Position numbers and translations under genes: made by a program. From NCBI GenBank assembly GCA_041687475.1, contig JAWLBW010000166.1, positions 1 to 9,805 on the forward strand: DNA of 9,805 bases. The letters are read 5' to 3'. This document shows positions 1 to 6,114 of the stretch, in pieces (positions within the stretch are counted from its first letter, which is position 1; each line of letters starts with the position of its first letter). The notes under the pieces are model-generated. The model made no database searches. It was not told the DNA's origin and saw nothing but the letters and a program-made list of their open reading frames with translations. The DNA is from JAWLBW01 sp041687475 (GTDB lineage Bacteria; J088; JAWLBW01).

Positions 1-252
1 GCCGCTGCGTGAAAACGCGCCCTTCATCATAAACCAGGCAAAGCCTACGATATCGCCCCCGTCGTCGGCGGCCAGCAAGCCTTCCTTGCGTTCCATGGCG
101 GCCGTCAACAGAGAGAAGCATCGCTTGGTGGTGATACCGTAGCGCTTCGGCCAGAGTTCGGTCTCGCCCACGATAGCTGCGCAGGCCTCGATATCCTGCG
201 ACTGCATCGGCCGTACCATGATGTCGGGAAAACGCTCGGGACCTGTGGCCAT
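1..252 (-). CDS. GNAT-family N-acetyltransferase, N-terminal part (runs off the left edge)
   Basis: The minus strand reads from an ATG at 252 down to base 1 without a stop, giving 84 residues. The protein begins MATGPERFPDIMVRPM. It then has a QDIEACAAIVGE helix segment, a variable region (LWPKRYGITTKRCF), and the strand-turn-strand LLAADDGGDIVGFAWFM. This order (beta1, alpha1/alpha2, then 'VA.D.G.IVGFA') is the usual start of a GNAT fold. The acetyl-CoA-binding Q/RxxGxG/A loop would lie beyond the window edge and cannot be checked. The family transfers an acetyl group from acetyl-CoA to an amine; the substrate cannot be read here. The start is supported by a promoter whose -10 ends six bases before the ATG (see 259-287). 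No Shine-Dalgarno sequence is visible, consistent with a leaderless mRNA. The gene is divergent from the B12 locus and probably unrelated to it. Confidence 0.72.
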   Translation of the reverse strand, partial: MATGPERFPDIMVRPMQSQDIEACAAIVGETELWPKRYGITTKRCFSLLTAAMERKEGLLAADDGGDIVGFAWFMMKGAFSRSG

Positions 253-258
253 ACGTCC

Positions 259-287
259 AACCTAACGCCGATGACGCGCAATGTCAA
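259..287 (-). promoter_or_regulatory. Promoter of the GNAT gene, sigma70-like
   Basis: On the minus strand there is a perfect -35 TTGACA (287-282), a 17-base spacer and a -10 TAGGTT (264-259), which keeps T1, A2 and T6. Six bases (258-253) separate the -10 from the ATG at 252. The predicted transcription start therefore falls on or next to the start codon. Confidence 0.6.
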
Positions 288-359
288 CGAATGTCGCCTT
301 CAATTCGCTTCCGAGCCATGCCTTTCACCGATTCCCGGTAACGCTCATCGAGCGGGTTG

Positions 360-388
360 TTGACAAGACGGCCACTGTCTGGAACACT
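360..388 (+). promoter_or_regulatory. Probable promoter of the B12 riboswitch and btuB transcript
   Basis: A perfect -35 TTGACA (360-365) is followed by a 17-base spacer and a weak -10 AACACT (383-388). This would start transcription near 395, about 14 bases before the first riboswitch stem. The -35 is convincing; the -10 matches only 3 of 6 positions. The element overlaps an imperfect inverted repeat (358-367 with 387-399). Confidence 0.45.
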
Positions 389-408
389 TGTCTGCAACAG
401 TCCGAAGC

Positions 409-590
409 GTGTCTGGTCTCCCCCCCCGGGGGAGTGAAAAGGGAAGTCCGGTGAAAAACCGGCGCGGTCCCGCCACTGTAAGCGCCGAGCCGACGACCAA
501 CCATGCCACTGCCGCATTCAGGGTAACTACCCCAGCGGTGGGAAGGCGGTCAGAAGCGACGACGCGCGAGCCAGGAGACCTGCCAGACGC
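409..590 (+). ncRNA. Cobalamin (B12) riboswitch
   Basis: The conserved core of the cobalamin riboswitch family is plain. It has a G-C stem 418-424/428-434 and the motif TGAAAAGGGAAGTCCGGTG at 435-453 with its short CCGG/CCGG stem (448-451/459-462). GGTCCCGCCACTGTAA follows at 466-481. An extended arm GCCACTGC (505-512)/GCGGTGGG (535-542) leads into GGAAGGC. The B12 box GCCAGGAGACCTGCC lies at 570-584. A closing stem forms between 409-414 and 585-590. The aptamer binds a cobalamin and normally represses the downstream uptake gene when B12 is plentiful. It sits directly ahead of a BtuB-like receptor, as expected. No T-run follows, so control is more likely at translation initiation than at termination; this is inference. 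Confidence 0.96.
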
Positions 591-600
591 ATTCAACAAC

Positions 601-628
601 CACCTTCTTCCGAGGAGAAGAAGCGGTG
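601..628 (+). promoter_or_regulatory. Hairpin containing a Shine-Dalgarno sequence, probable riboswitch expression platform
   Basis: A perfect 7-bp stem, CTTCTTC (604-610)/GAAGAAG (617-623), encloses the 6-base loop CGAGGA. CAC at 601-603 can extend it by pairing with GTG at 626-628. The GGAG at 614-617 lies in the loop and the first base of the 3' arm. It is eight bases from the GTG at 626. The hairpin starts ten bases after the riboswitch closing stem, where an expression platform is expected. Formation could block ribosome loading, which is inference. Confidence 0.55.
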
Positions 629-709
629 CCGAATCGTCGCCCCACACTCACAGCGACCGACTACTGCAACGATGCTCCTCGCGCCAAGGCGCGGGCATGG
701 CATCGCTGA
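626..709 (+). CDS. Candidate leader peptide (upstream ORF, 27 aa) overlapping the btuB start
   Basis: A GTG at 626 has a well-placed GGAG eight bases upstream and opens a 27-codon frame, MPNRRPTLTATDYCNDAP then RAKARAWHR, ending at a TGA at 707-709. It overlaps the ATG of btuB (697) by 13 bases in another frame. The best ribosome-binding site downstream of the riboswitch therefore serves this frame and not btuB. Two readings are possible. One is a real leader peptide coupled to btuB by termination-reinitiation. The other is that it forms the true, positively charged N-terminus of BtuB, separated by a one-base frameshift near 695. The peptide resembles nothing I recognise. Confidence 0.35.
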   Translation: MPNRRPTLTATDYCNDAPRAKARAWHR

Positions 710-2874
710 GTATTTTCGCCGCAATCCTTGCCGGCATCGTCGCCGCATCCTCCGGATTTCCACACGAGAAAAGCCTGCCTCGGGGGGAAGCAGAGTTCTA
801 CCCGCTTTCCGCGTCTCAGGAAGCGTCACTCGCTTTGCCGCCAACGGCCCCAACTTCGGCGTTTTACGGCGAAGTTGTTACCTCGACGACGACAGGCGAG
901 CCGGCCGCCGACGGCGAAGGTGAAACTTCTCACGTTTTCGAAGCCCCAACGGCCGCATCGGCGGCAACACGCGCAGCCGCCGCATCTTCGGCGGAATCAT
1001 ACGACGAACTCTTCCTGCTGGCGCCCATTGAGGTGATTGGCCGACGCGGGTTCGACCCTGGAACGGGAGCCGGCAGCAGCATCGCCGTCGAGAAAACCCG
1101 GGGCCGGGTCGACGACGCGGGCGCCCTGCTCTCGCAGGAAACCGGCGTGCACGTACGTGACGGCGGCGGCAACGCCGCCCTGCAATCGATTTCCATTCGC
1201 GGGTCGGGCGGTAACCAGGTCGACATGTTCATTAACGGCGTGCCCCTGCCCTCGGGCCTGGCAAGTGCCGTATCACCGGGCCTGTTTCCGCTCGACGCCC
1301 TCGAGCGCATCGACATTTACCGCGGTTCGGCCCCGGCGCGGTATGCACGGGCGCCGTTGGGCGGAGTACTCGACATTGTGACCCGCAACCCCGAAGACGC
1401 GGTGGCGGGGGTGCGCGCGGCAACCGGAAGCCTGGGGCGAGGTGAAGTGTCGGCCTTCGTGCCCGTCAAGGCCGGAGGCACGCATCTCGTTCTGGGCGGC
1501 GGCTTCGAACGGTCGAACGGCGCCTTCGATTACCTTGACAACGCAGGCACCGTCTTCAACACGGCCGACGACCGCATACGGGCGCGCGAAAACAACGACC
1601 GCAGCGCCGGAAATCTTTTTCTTCTGCTCGAACATCCGGGCGACGGCGTGGTCGTGCGCGGACACGCGCTGGCCACCGGCTTCAACCAGGGAATAGCCGG
1701 CTTTGCGTGGGCGCCCGCCCGGGCGGCCCGCCTCGATACCCGCCTGTATGCGACCGGCGTTGAAACCGTGGTGCACCAGGGCGATTGGGAATTCGGCGTA
1801 GCCGGTTTCGGCGGCATTCTGCGTGAACGCCTGCGCGACGTGCTGGGCGACTTCGGCGCCCCCAACGGTAACACGCTGAACACGGCCGAGCAGGCCGGAG
1901 CCCGTGCCGTGGTCGGGTACAACAGCCGGGGCGTGGTAGAGCCCGAACTGGTGGTCGAGGCCGAGTGGCTTCGATTCGGCGAGGAAACCCCGCAATCTGC
2001 GTCGCCCAACTGGTACCGCCGCCGCCTCGGCGCGGCCCTGAGCCTGCGCAGCGACCTTCGCCGGCTCACGCTCACCGCCACCTACCATCCCGAGCTTGAC
2101 GTACTGCAGGCGGGCGCCGGAAGCAATCACGACGAAGCGGTGCACGTGCTGCACGCCGTCAGCGGCGGCGCCGCTCTCGACATCGGCCACGGCGTGACCC
2201 TGGTGGCCAATGCCGGCACGGGCTTTCGCATTCCCTCGATTCGCGAGCAGTTCGGCACACGCGGCTTTCAGCTCGGCAACCCGAAGCTGCGGCCCGAAAC
2301 CGGCCGCTTCGTCGACGCCGGTCTACAGGTGAGCGGCGCCCGGGCAGACTTCGGCTGGTTCGCCGACCTGCGCTGGTTTCGCCAGGATATCGACAACATC
2401 ATTGCCGTGTACCAGTCGACGCCCAAAGCGGCCAAGGCCGGCAATTTCGACTCGGCCGTGGCCGCCGGGGGGGAGGCCGAACTGCGCGGCAGTTGGCGCG
2501 AACTCAATCTCGGCCTCAACGGCGTGTACCAGTCGGTCGTAAACACCGGCAGCATTCGCGAATACCGGGGCAAGATGCTTCCGGGACGTCCGCGGTGGGA
2601 ACTTGGCTTCGACACCGGCTGGAACGCCGGCTTCGTGCATCCGTTCTACCGGCTCGACGCCAGCGGCGACCTGTTTCTCGACCCGGTCAACTCGCCGGCG
2701 CGGCATATCGACGAGCGCTTCGTTCACCACGTCGGGCTGAGCGTGCGACCGATGCAGGAGCTGACGCTCACCGCCAACCTCAACAATTTCACCGATACCC
2801 GCACCTACGATTACCTGGGGCTGCCGCTACCCGGCAGAACCTGGGCCCTCGTGGCGCAATACACCCTTCACTGA
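697..2874 (+). CDS. btuB: BtuB-like TonB-dependent outer-membrane receptor for cobalamin
   Basis: From ATG 697 the product has 725 residues and would import cobalamin across the outer membrane using TonB energy. A hydrophobic signal-like segment (residues 4-18, LSIFAAILAGIVAAS) is followed by an Ala/Ser/Thr/Glu-rich linker (about 30-105). A TonB-box-like APIEVIG lies at 109-115. The plug domain runs about 118-230, with GVHVRDGGGNAALQSISIRG, MFINGVPL and ALERIDIYRGSAPARY followed by GGVLDIVT. The rest is a 22-strand-type barrel with a typical C-terminal signature (NLNNFTDTRTYDYLG then PLPGRTW) ending in YTLH. The riboswitch upstream and BtuC/BtuD downstream identify the ligand. The start is uncertain. 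The frame stays open upstream to an ATG at 388, but that would translate through the riboswitch. ATG 697 has only a weak AAGGCG ahead of it and a signal peptide lacking basic residues. The 7-G run at 2467-2473 does not break the frame. Confidence 0.9.
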   Translation: MASLSIFAAILAGIVAASSGFPHEKSLPRGEAEFYPLSASQEASLALPPTAPTSAFYGEVVTSTTTGEPAADGEGETSHVFEAPTAASAATRAAAASSAESYDELFLLAPIEVIGRRGFDPGTGAGSSIAVEKTRGRVDDAGALLSQETGVHVRDGGGNAALQSISIRGSGGNQVDMFINGVPLPSGLASAVSPGLFPLDALERIDIYRGSAPARYARAPLGGVLDIVTRNPEDAVAGVRAATGSLGRGEVSAFVPVKAGGTHLVLGGGFERSNGAFDYLDNAGTVFNTADDRIRARENNDRSAGNLFLLLEHPGDGVVVRGHALATGFNQGIAGFAWAPARAARLDTRLYATGVETVVHQGDWEFGVAGFGGILRERLRDVLGDFGAPNGNTLNTAEQAGARAVVGYNSRGVVEPELVVEAEWLRFGEETPQSASPNWYRRRLGAALSLRSDLRRLTLTATYHPELDVLQAGAGSNHDEAVHVLHAVSGGAALDIGHGVTLVANAGTGFRIPSIREQFGTRGFQLGNPKLRPETGRFVDAGLQVSGARADFGWFADLRWFRQDIDNIIAVYQSTPKAAKAGNFDSAVAAGGEAELRGSWRELNLGLNGVYQSVVNTGSIREYRGKMLPGRPRWELGFDTGWNAGFVHPFYRLDASGDLFLDPVNSPARHIDERFVHHVGLSVRPMQELTLTANLNNFTDTRTYDYLGLPLPGRTWALVAQYTLH

Positions 2875-2891
2875 TCTCAACGGAGAACCAC

Positions 2892-4031
2892 ATGCGCAGA
2901 TTACTCGCCGCTATTGCGGCAACCGCATCACTCACGGCCTGCCTGCCCGAGGTCGAAACAATCATCGACGACGAAATCGACACCCCGCGCGTCGTCACCA
3001 TTCTCAAGGACACCCAGGCTTTCGTATTCACGCGCGACACGGCAAACACCACCGGCGCCGGCGCCGTCGTCGACCTCGACAAGCAAGAGGTCGTTTCCGA
3101 CGGTCTGGGCCAGGGCAGCTGGTTCAGCAGCGACGTGAAGCTGCGCACGGTGGGCAATCGCATTTACGTAATCGACAGGTCGCAGGCGGTCGTATCGGTA
3201 CTGGAGCCGAATACCTCGCTCACCCCGGTGCTGCAGTTCAATGTCGGCGAAGGCACGAACCCCCAGGATATTGCCGTCATCGGCAGCAAGGGTTTCGTGA
3301 CGCGCTTCGACAGTACCGAACTGGCCGTCGTCGACGTTACAACCGGGACGCTTACCGCTACCGTCGATCTGAGCGAATTTGCCGACGAAGTCGACAACTA
3401 CCCCGAAATGGCCGCCGCCGTTACCGCCGCCGGCAAGGTCTGGGTGGCCGTACAGCGCTGGGAACGTACACCGCCTCCCGACTGGTGGAATGCGCCGACC
3501 GTCTCGAACCTGGTTGCCGTTGACCCCGACACCAATGAAATTACCGAGAGAATCACGCTTACCGGAACCAACCCCCAGACGATTCGTATAGACCCGCTTA
3601 CCGGCAACCTGCTCGTGAAGGAAGATCAGGGAATCGAAATCATTAACCCGACCACGGCCGAGAGCGAGGGCTGGCTGCTGGAAGGATTCACCGACTACTT
3701 CGCGGCCACCACCTCGCAGGTTTATACGATTTCAGCGGAATACGACCTGGAGTGGAACACGACCATGCACCTGAGCGTGACCGATCGTGAATCGGGCGAG
3801 TCGGTCGAGCTCGCGGCCGAAGCCAACTACTACTCGATGTTCTGCCTGGAAATTTCTCCCCTGGACATCGTCGTCGTTTGCCGTGGGCCGCACCCTGAAA
3901 TCACCGATCCGGGTCTGCGGTTGTTCGACGCGGCCACGAGCGAAGAGCTTACCATCGAGCCCATTGCCACGGCCCTGCCGCCGTCGGGCATCACGTTCTT
4001 TGCCGAGGAAACAACGACCGTCGTACGCTGA
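2892..4031 (+). CDS. Beta-propeller-like outer-membrane lipoprotein, BtuG-like candidate
   Basis: This 379-residue protein begins MRRLLAAIAATASLTAC. The lipobox is LTAC with Cys17; Leu18 at +2 favours sorting to the outer membrane. The mature part has repeating strand-turn units: NRIYVIDRSQAVVSVLEP, GFVTRFDSTELAVVDVTTG, GKVWVAVQRW, SNLVAVDPDTNEITERI, TGNLLVKEDQGIEIINP and GLRLFDAATSEE. These resemble YncE/YVTN-type beta-propeller blades, in which a strand ends 'VaVVD..T..v...i'. Trp/Tyr-rich loops occur at 190-200 and 259-290. ATG 2892 has GGAG (2882-2885) six bases upstream and lies 17 bases after the btuB stop, so the two are co-transcribed. Known family fact: Bacteroides BtuG is a propeller lipoprotein that sits on BtuB and captures B12. 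I infer a similar B12-capture role here. A less specific propeller lipoprotein is the alternative. Confidence 0.7.
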   Translation: MRRLLAAIAATASLTACLPEVETIIDDEIDTPRVVTILKDTQAFVFTRDTANTTGAGAVVDLDKQEVVSDGLGQGSWFSSDVKLRTVGNRIYVIDRSQAVVSVLEPNTSLTPVLQFNVGEGTNPQDIAVIGSKGFVTRFDSTELAVVDVTTGTLTATVDLSEFADEVDNYPEMAAAVTAAGKVWVAVQRWERTPPPDWWNAPTVSNLVAVDPDTNEITERITLTGTNPQTIRIDPLTGNLLVKEDQGIEIINPTTAESEGWLLEGFTDYFAATTSQVYTISAEYDLEWNTTMHLSVTDRESGESVELAAEANYYSMFCLEISPLDIVVVCRGPHPEITDPGLRLFDAATSEELTIEPIATALPPSGITFFAEETTTVVR

Positions 4032-4043
4032 CGGCGGGTGTCT

Positions 4044-4137
4044 CGTCCTCCGGTTCGGGCGATGTGCGGTCGAACCGGGGGACGCTTCTGATGGCGCAGG
4101 CTGGGAACCGGCCTGCAAACCATGTACAATCGCTTTC
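4044..4137 (+). ncRNA. Candidate structured RNA element upstream of btuC
   Basis: The gap between the lipoprotein gene and btuC is packed with complementary arms. Hairpin 1 has 14 pairs (4044-4057 with 4071-4084, one T-G wobble) and a 13-base loop. Hairpin 2 has 9 pairs (4096-4104 with 4108-4116, one wobble) and the loop GAA. Loop 1 bases GCGATGT (4059-4065) can pair with the linker ACAATCGC (4126-4133), leaving A4128 bulged, which would form a pseudoknot. An intrinsic terminator follows at 4141. The arrangement of aptamer-like fold, terminator and gene is that of a transcription attenuator, but I do not recognise a known riboswitch class. A 3'-UTR-derived small RNA is another possibility. 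Confidence 0.5.
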
Positions 4138-4140
4138 ATA

Positions 4141-4169
4141 ACGCGGCGCTTGTGCCGCGTCCTTTTTTT
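4141..4169 (+). terminator. Intrinsic terminator between the lipoprotein gene and btuC
   Basis: A perfect 7-bp stem, ACGCGGC (4141-4147)/GCCGCGT (4154-4160), has a 6-base loop and is followed by CC and seven T (4163-4169). It is placed only eight bases before the GTG start of btuC. It must therefore be read through or regulated if btuCD share the btuB transcript. Confidence 0.8.
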
Positions 4170-4177
4170 GTGACACC

Positions 4178-5182
4178 GTGAACGTTCTCGCACGACGCCT
4201 TCTTCTGGGCTCCGGAATACTTGTCGGCCTGCTGGCTCTGGCCGCCCTGGTTTCGCTGGGCATCGGCACGGTCGCCATTCCGTTCGGCGACGTGCTCGGG
4301 GCTCTTTTTTCCGGAGCGGCATCGGACGCCGGCGCCGAGGCCGGCTTCATCGTGCGCGAATTGCGACTGCCCCGCGTGCTCGCCGCCGGTTTCGTGGGCG
4401 CCGCCCTGGCCGGAGCGGGCGCGCTCTATCAGGCCTTGCTTCGCAACCCGCTCGCCGATCCGTTTATTCTCGGCATCTCGGGCGGCGCCGCCGTGGGGGC
4501 GGTGCTGGGCATGACGGTTGGTCTCGCGGGTTCACTCTCGCTTTCGGGCGCCGCCTTTCTCGGCGCCCTCGGCGCCATGGCCCTGGTGTACGGCGCGGCG
4601 CGCGGCCGCGGCCACGTCAACACCGATACGCTTCTCCTGGTCGGCGTCATCGCCAATGCCTTCTTTTCGGCCGTGCTGCTTTTTCTGCTTTCGGTCGCCC
4701 GTGACGACGGCCTGGTGCGCTCGGTGTACTGGATGATGGGCAACCTGGCCAGTGCCGATTACCGGGCCCTGCTCTATCTGTCACCGGTACTTGCCGTGCT
4801 GGCGGTGTTCGTGCTGCGCGACGCCAAGCGCATTCACCTGCTGCAGCTGGGCGCCGAAACGGCCTGGCACCTGGGGGTCGACGTACGGCGCACCGAGATG
4901 CGCATGTACGTGGCCGCCTCGCTGCTCACGGCCATGGCCGTGACCACGGCCGGACTCGTCGGGTTCGTGGGCCTGGTGATACCCCACCTCATTCGCCGGC
5001 TGTTCGGCGCCGACTTTCGCATTCTGTTTCCGCTGTCGATGCTCGGCGGCGCGCTGTTGCTCATCGTGAGCGACACGGCGGCGCGCACGATTCTTTCGCC
5101 GCGCGAGCTTCCGGTCGGCGTGCTCACGGCCTTTCTCGGCGGCCCGTTCTTCTACTGGGTGTTGCGCAGGAGGGCCGCCTGA
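4178..5182 (+). CDS. btuC: BtuC-like FecCD-family permease of the cobalamin ABC importer
   Basis: The 334-residue product is close in length to E. coli BtuC (326) and is rich in membrane helices. Hallmarks of the FecCD family are visible. ELRLPRVLAAGFVGAALAGA (61-80) is followed by GALYQALLRNPLADPFILGI and SGGAAVGAVLG. The coupling segment ETAWHLGVDVRR (227-238) would contact the ATPase. The C-terminal block GLVGFVGLVIPHLIRRLFG (259-277) leads to LSMLGGALLLIVSDTAART and SPRELPVGVLTAFLGGPFFY (307-326). It forms the inner-membrane channel for B12, usually as a homodimer with two BtuD. Siderophore and heme permeases share the family, so the substrate assignment rests on the riboswitch and BtuB context. 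The GTG start has no Shine-Dalgarno sequence, and the next in-frame upstream codon of note is a TAA at 4139, so no longer start exists. Its stop overlaps the btuD ATG. Confidence 0.9.
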   Translation: MNVLARRLLLGSGILVGLLALAALVSLGIGTVAIPFGDVLGALFSGAASDAGAEAGFIVRELRLPRVLAAGFVGAALAGAGALYQALLRNPLADPFILGISGGAAVGAVLGMTVGLAGSLSLSGAAFLGALGAMALVYGAARGRGHVNTDTLLLVGVIANAFFSAVLLFLLSVARDDGLVRSVYWMMGNLASADYRALLYLSPVLAVLAVFVLRDAKRIHLLQLGAETAWHLGVDVRRTEMRMYVAASLLTAMAVTTAGLVGFVGLVIPHLIRRLFGADFRILFPLSMLGGALLLIVSDTAARTILSPRELPVGVLTAFLGGPFFYWVLRRRAA

Positions 5183-5937
5183 TGGACATTCGACTTGAAA
5201 ACCTGACATTCGGCTTCGGCACTCCCCTGTACGAGAACCTGAACCTTACCTTCGAAGCCGGCCGCCAGCATGCACTCATCGGTCCGAATGCGGCCGGCAA
5301 GACCAGCCTGATGCGCCTCATTACCGGGCGCTACCAGCCCATCACCGGTCACGTGCGAGTCGGCGATGACGACACGTCGGCTCTTTCGCCCCGAGATCGC
5401 GCACAACGCCTGGCGCTGGTGCCGCAGTTCGAAACCAATGTCTTTCCGTTGACCGTGCGCGAGCTCGCGGCCACCGGACGCTACTGTCGCCAGGACGGCT
5501 TTTTTGCCGGCCATGAAGATCCGGTCGTCATGCGCGCACTGCGACTTGCCGGGGCCGACCACCTGGCCGACCGCAGTACGTGGAGTTTGAGCGGCGGCGA
5601 GCGTCAGCGCGCCCTCATCGCCCGTGCCCTGGCGCAGGAAGCCGACTGGCTGCTTCTCGATGAACCCACCACCTTTCTCGACCTGCGGGCCGAATGGGAA
5701 CTGATTGCCCTCATGCGCCGCCTGCACGAAGAAGGCCTTTCGCTGCTCACGGTCACCCACGATCTGCAGGCTGCCGCCGACGCCGAGGTGGTTACGCTGC
5801 TTTCGCCCACCCTCGTACGCCAGGGTACGCCCGAAGAAGTACTGACCTCGGAAACCCTCTCGCAGGCCTACGGCCTTCCGCTCGAAGTCGAGCGCAGAGG
5901 CAGCCGCACGGTTGTTGCGCCGCGGTTGACCGGTTGA
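5182..5937 (+). CDS. btuD: BtuD-like ATPase of the cobalamin ABC importer
   Basis: This 251-residue ABC ATPase drives transport through BtuC. All nucleotide-binding motifs are intact: Walker A GPNAAGKT (34-41), Q-loop Gln82, signature LSGGERQR (136-143), Walker B WLLLDEPT (156-163) with D-loop FLD (165-167), and switch His193 (VTHD). The length and the segment QFETNVFPLTVRELAATGR (82-100) fit the FepC/BtuD/HmuV importer subfamily. The start shares one base with the btuC stop (TGATG). It has a strong AGGAGG (5168-5173) eight bases upstream, so BtuC and BtuD are translationally linked. The stop codon lies inside the second copy of an 8-base tandem repeat. As with btuC, the B12 specificity is inferred from context. 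Confidence 0.92.
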   Translation: MDIRLENLTFGFGTPLYENLNLTFEAGRQHALIGPNAAGKTSLMRLITGRYQPITGHVRVGDDDTSALSPRDRAQRLALVPQFETNVFPLTVRELAATGRYCRQDGFFAGHEDPVVMRALRLAGADHLADRSTWSLSGGERQRALIARALAQEADWLLLDEPTTFLDLRAEWELIALMRRLHEEGLSLLTVTHDLQAAADAEVVTLLSPTLVRQGTPEEVLTSETLSQAYGLPLEVERRGSRTVVAPRLTG

Positions 5938-5982
5938 CCGGTCGGGCGGTTGAACGCTGAGGGGGAGATGGGGTGATGGGGT
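5923..5982. repeat. Two short tandem repeats after btuD
   Basis: CGGTTGAC occurs twice in tandem (5923-5938) across the btuD stop, with a related GCGGTTGA at 5946-5953. GATGGGGT occurs twice in tandem (5967-5982) with a partial third unit (GAT). The role is unknown, and replication slippage could explain both. Confidence 0.6.
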
Positions 5983-6053
5983 GATTGCGAGGGGCAGCCG
6001 GAGACCTCGAGCATCGCCGCGTGCAGGGCAACGTCGTCTTTACCCTTCCCCAT

Positions 6054-6090
6054 AAAAAAGCGGAGCGTTCCCCTTACGAGAAACGCTCCG
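6054..6090 (-). terminator. Intrinsic terminator of the mla operon
   Basis: A perfect 9-bp stem, CGGAGCGTT (6061-6069)/AACGCTCCG (6082-6090), has a 12-base loop. On the minus strand it is followed by a run of six T (complement of 6054-6059). It lies 24 bases beyond the mlaD stop, ending the operon. It may also slow the converging btuCD transcript, but there is no T-tract in that direction. Confidence 0.85.
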
Positions 6091-6114
6091 TTCAGATTCG
6101 GTAACAGCGATGAC

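Noticed and set aside
388..696. In-frame N-terminal extension of btuB back to an ATG at 388
   Set aside because: It would translate straight through the cobalamin riboswitch and B12 box, gives a sequence with no domain, and places the signal-like segment about 100 residues inside the protein.
1273..2190. 305-residue open frame antisense to btuB
   Set aside because: Shadow of a GC-rich gene. It has no recognisable motif, and the plus-strand product is a clear TonB-dependent receptor.
2493..2891. Upstream extension of the lipoprotein frame inside btuB
   Set aside because: The lipobox and Shine-Dalgarno sequence place the real start at 2892. The extension reads an Arg-rich shadow of btuB.
4044..4084. 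tRNA-like T-arm in the btuC leader (GGTTCG and CGAACC)
   Set aside because: The loop is 13 bases, no 7-base T-loop or acceptor and anticodon arms can be built, so it is not a tRNA.
4125..4130. TACAAT as a -10 for an internal btuC promoter
   Set aside because: The -35 at proper spacing (TGGGAA) is weak, and a start near 4137 would place the terminator hairpin at the very 5' end. Not excluded, but poorly supported.
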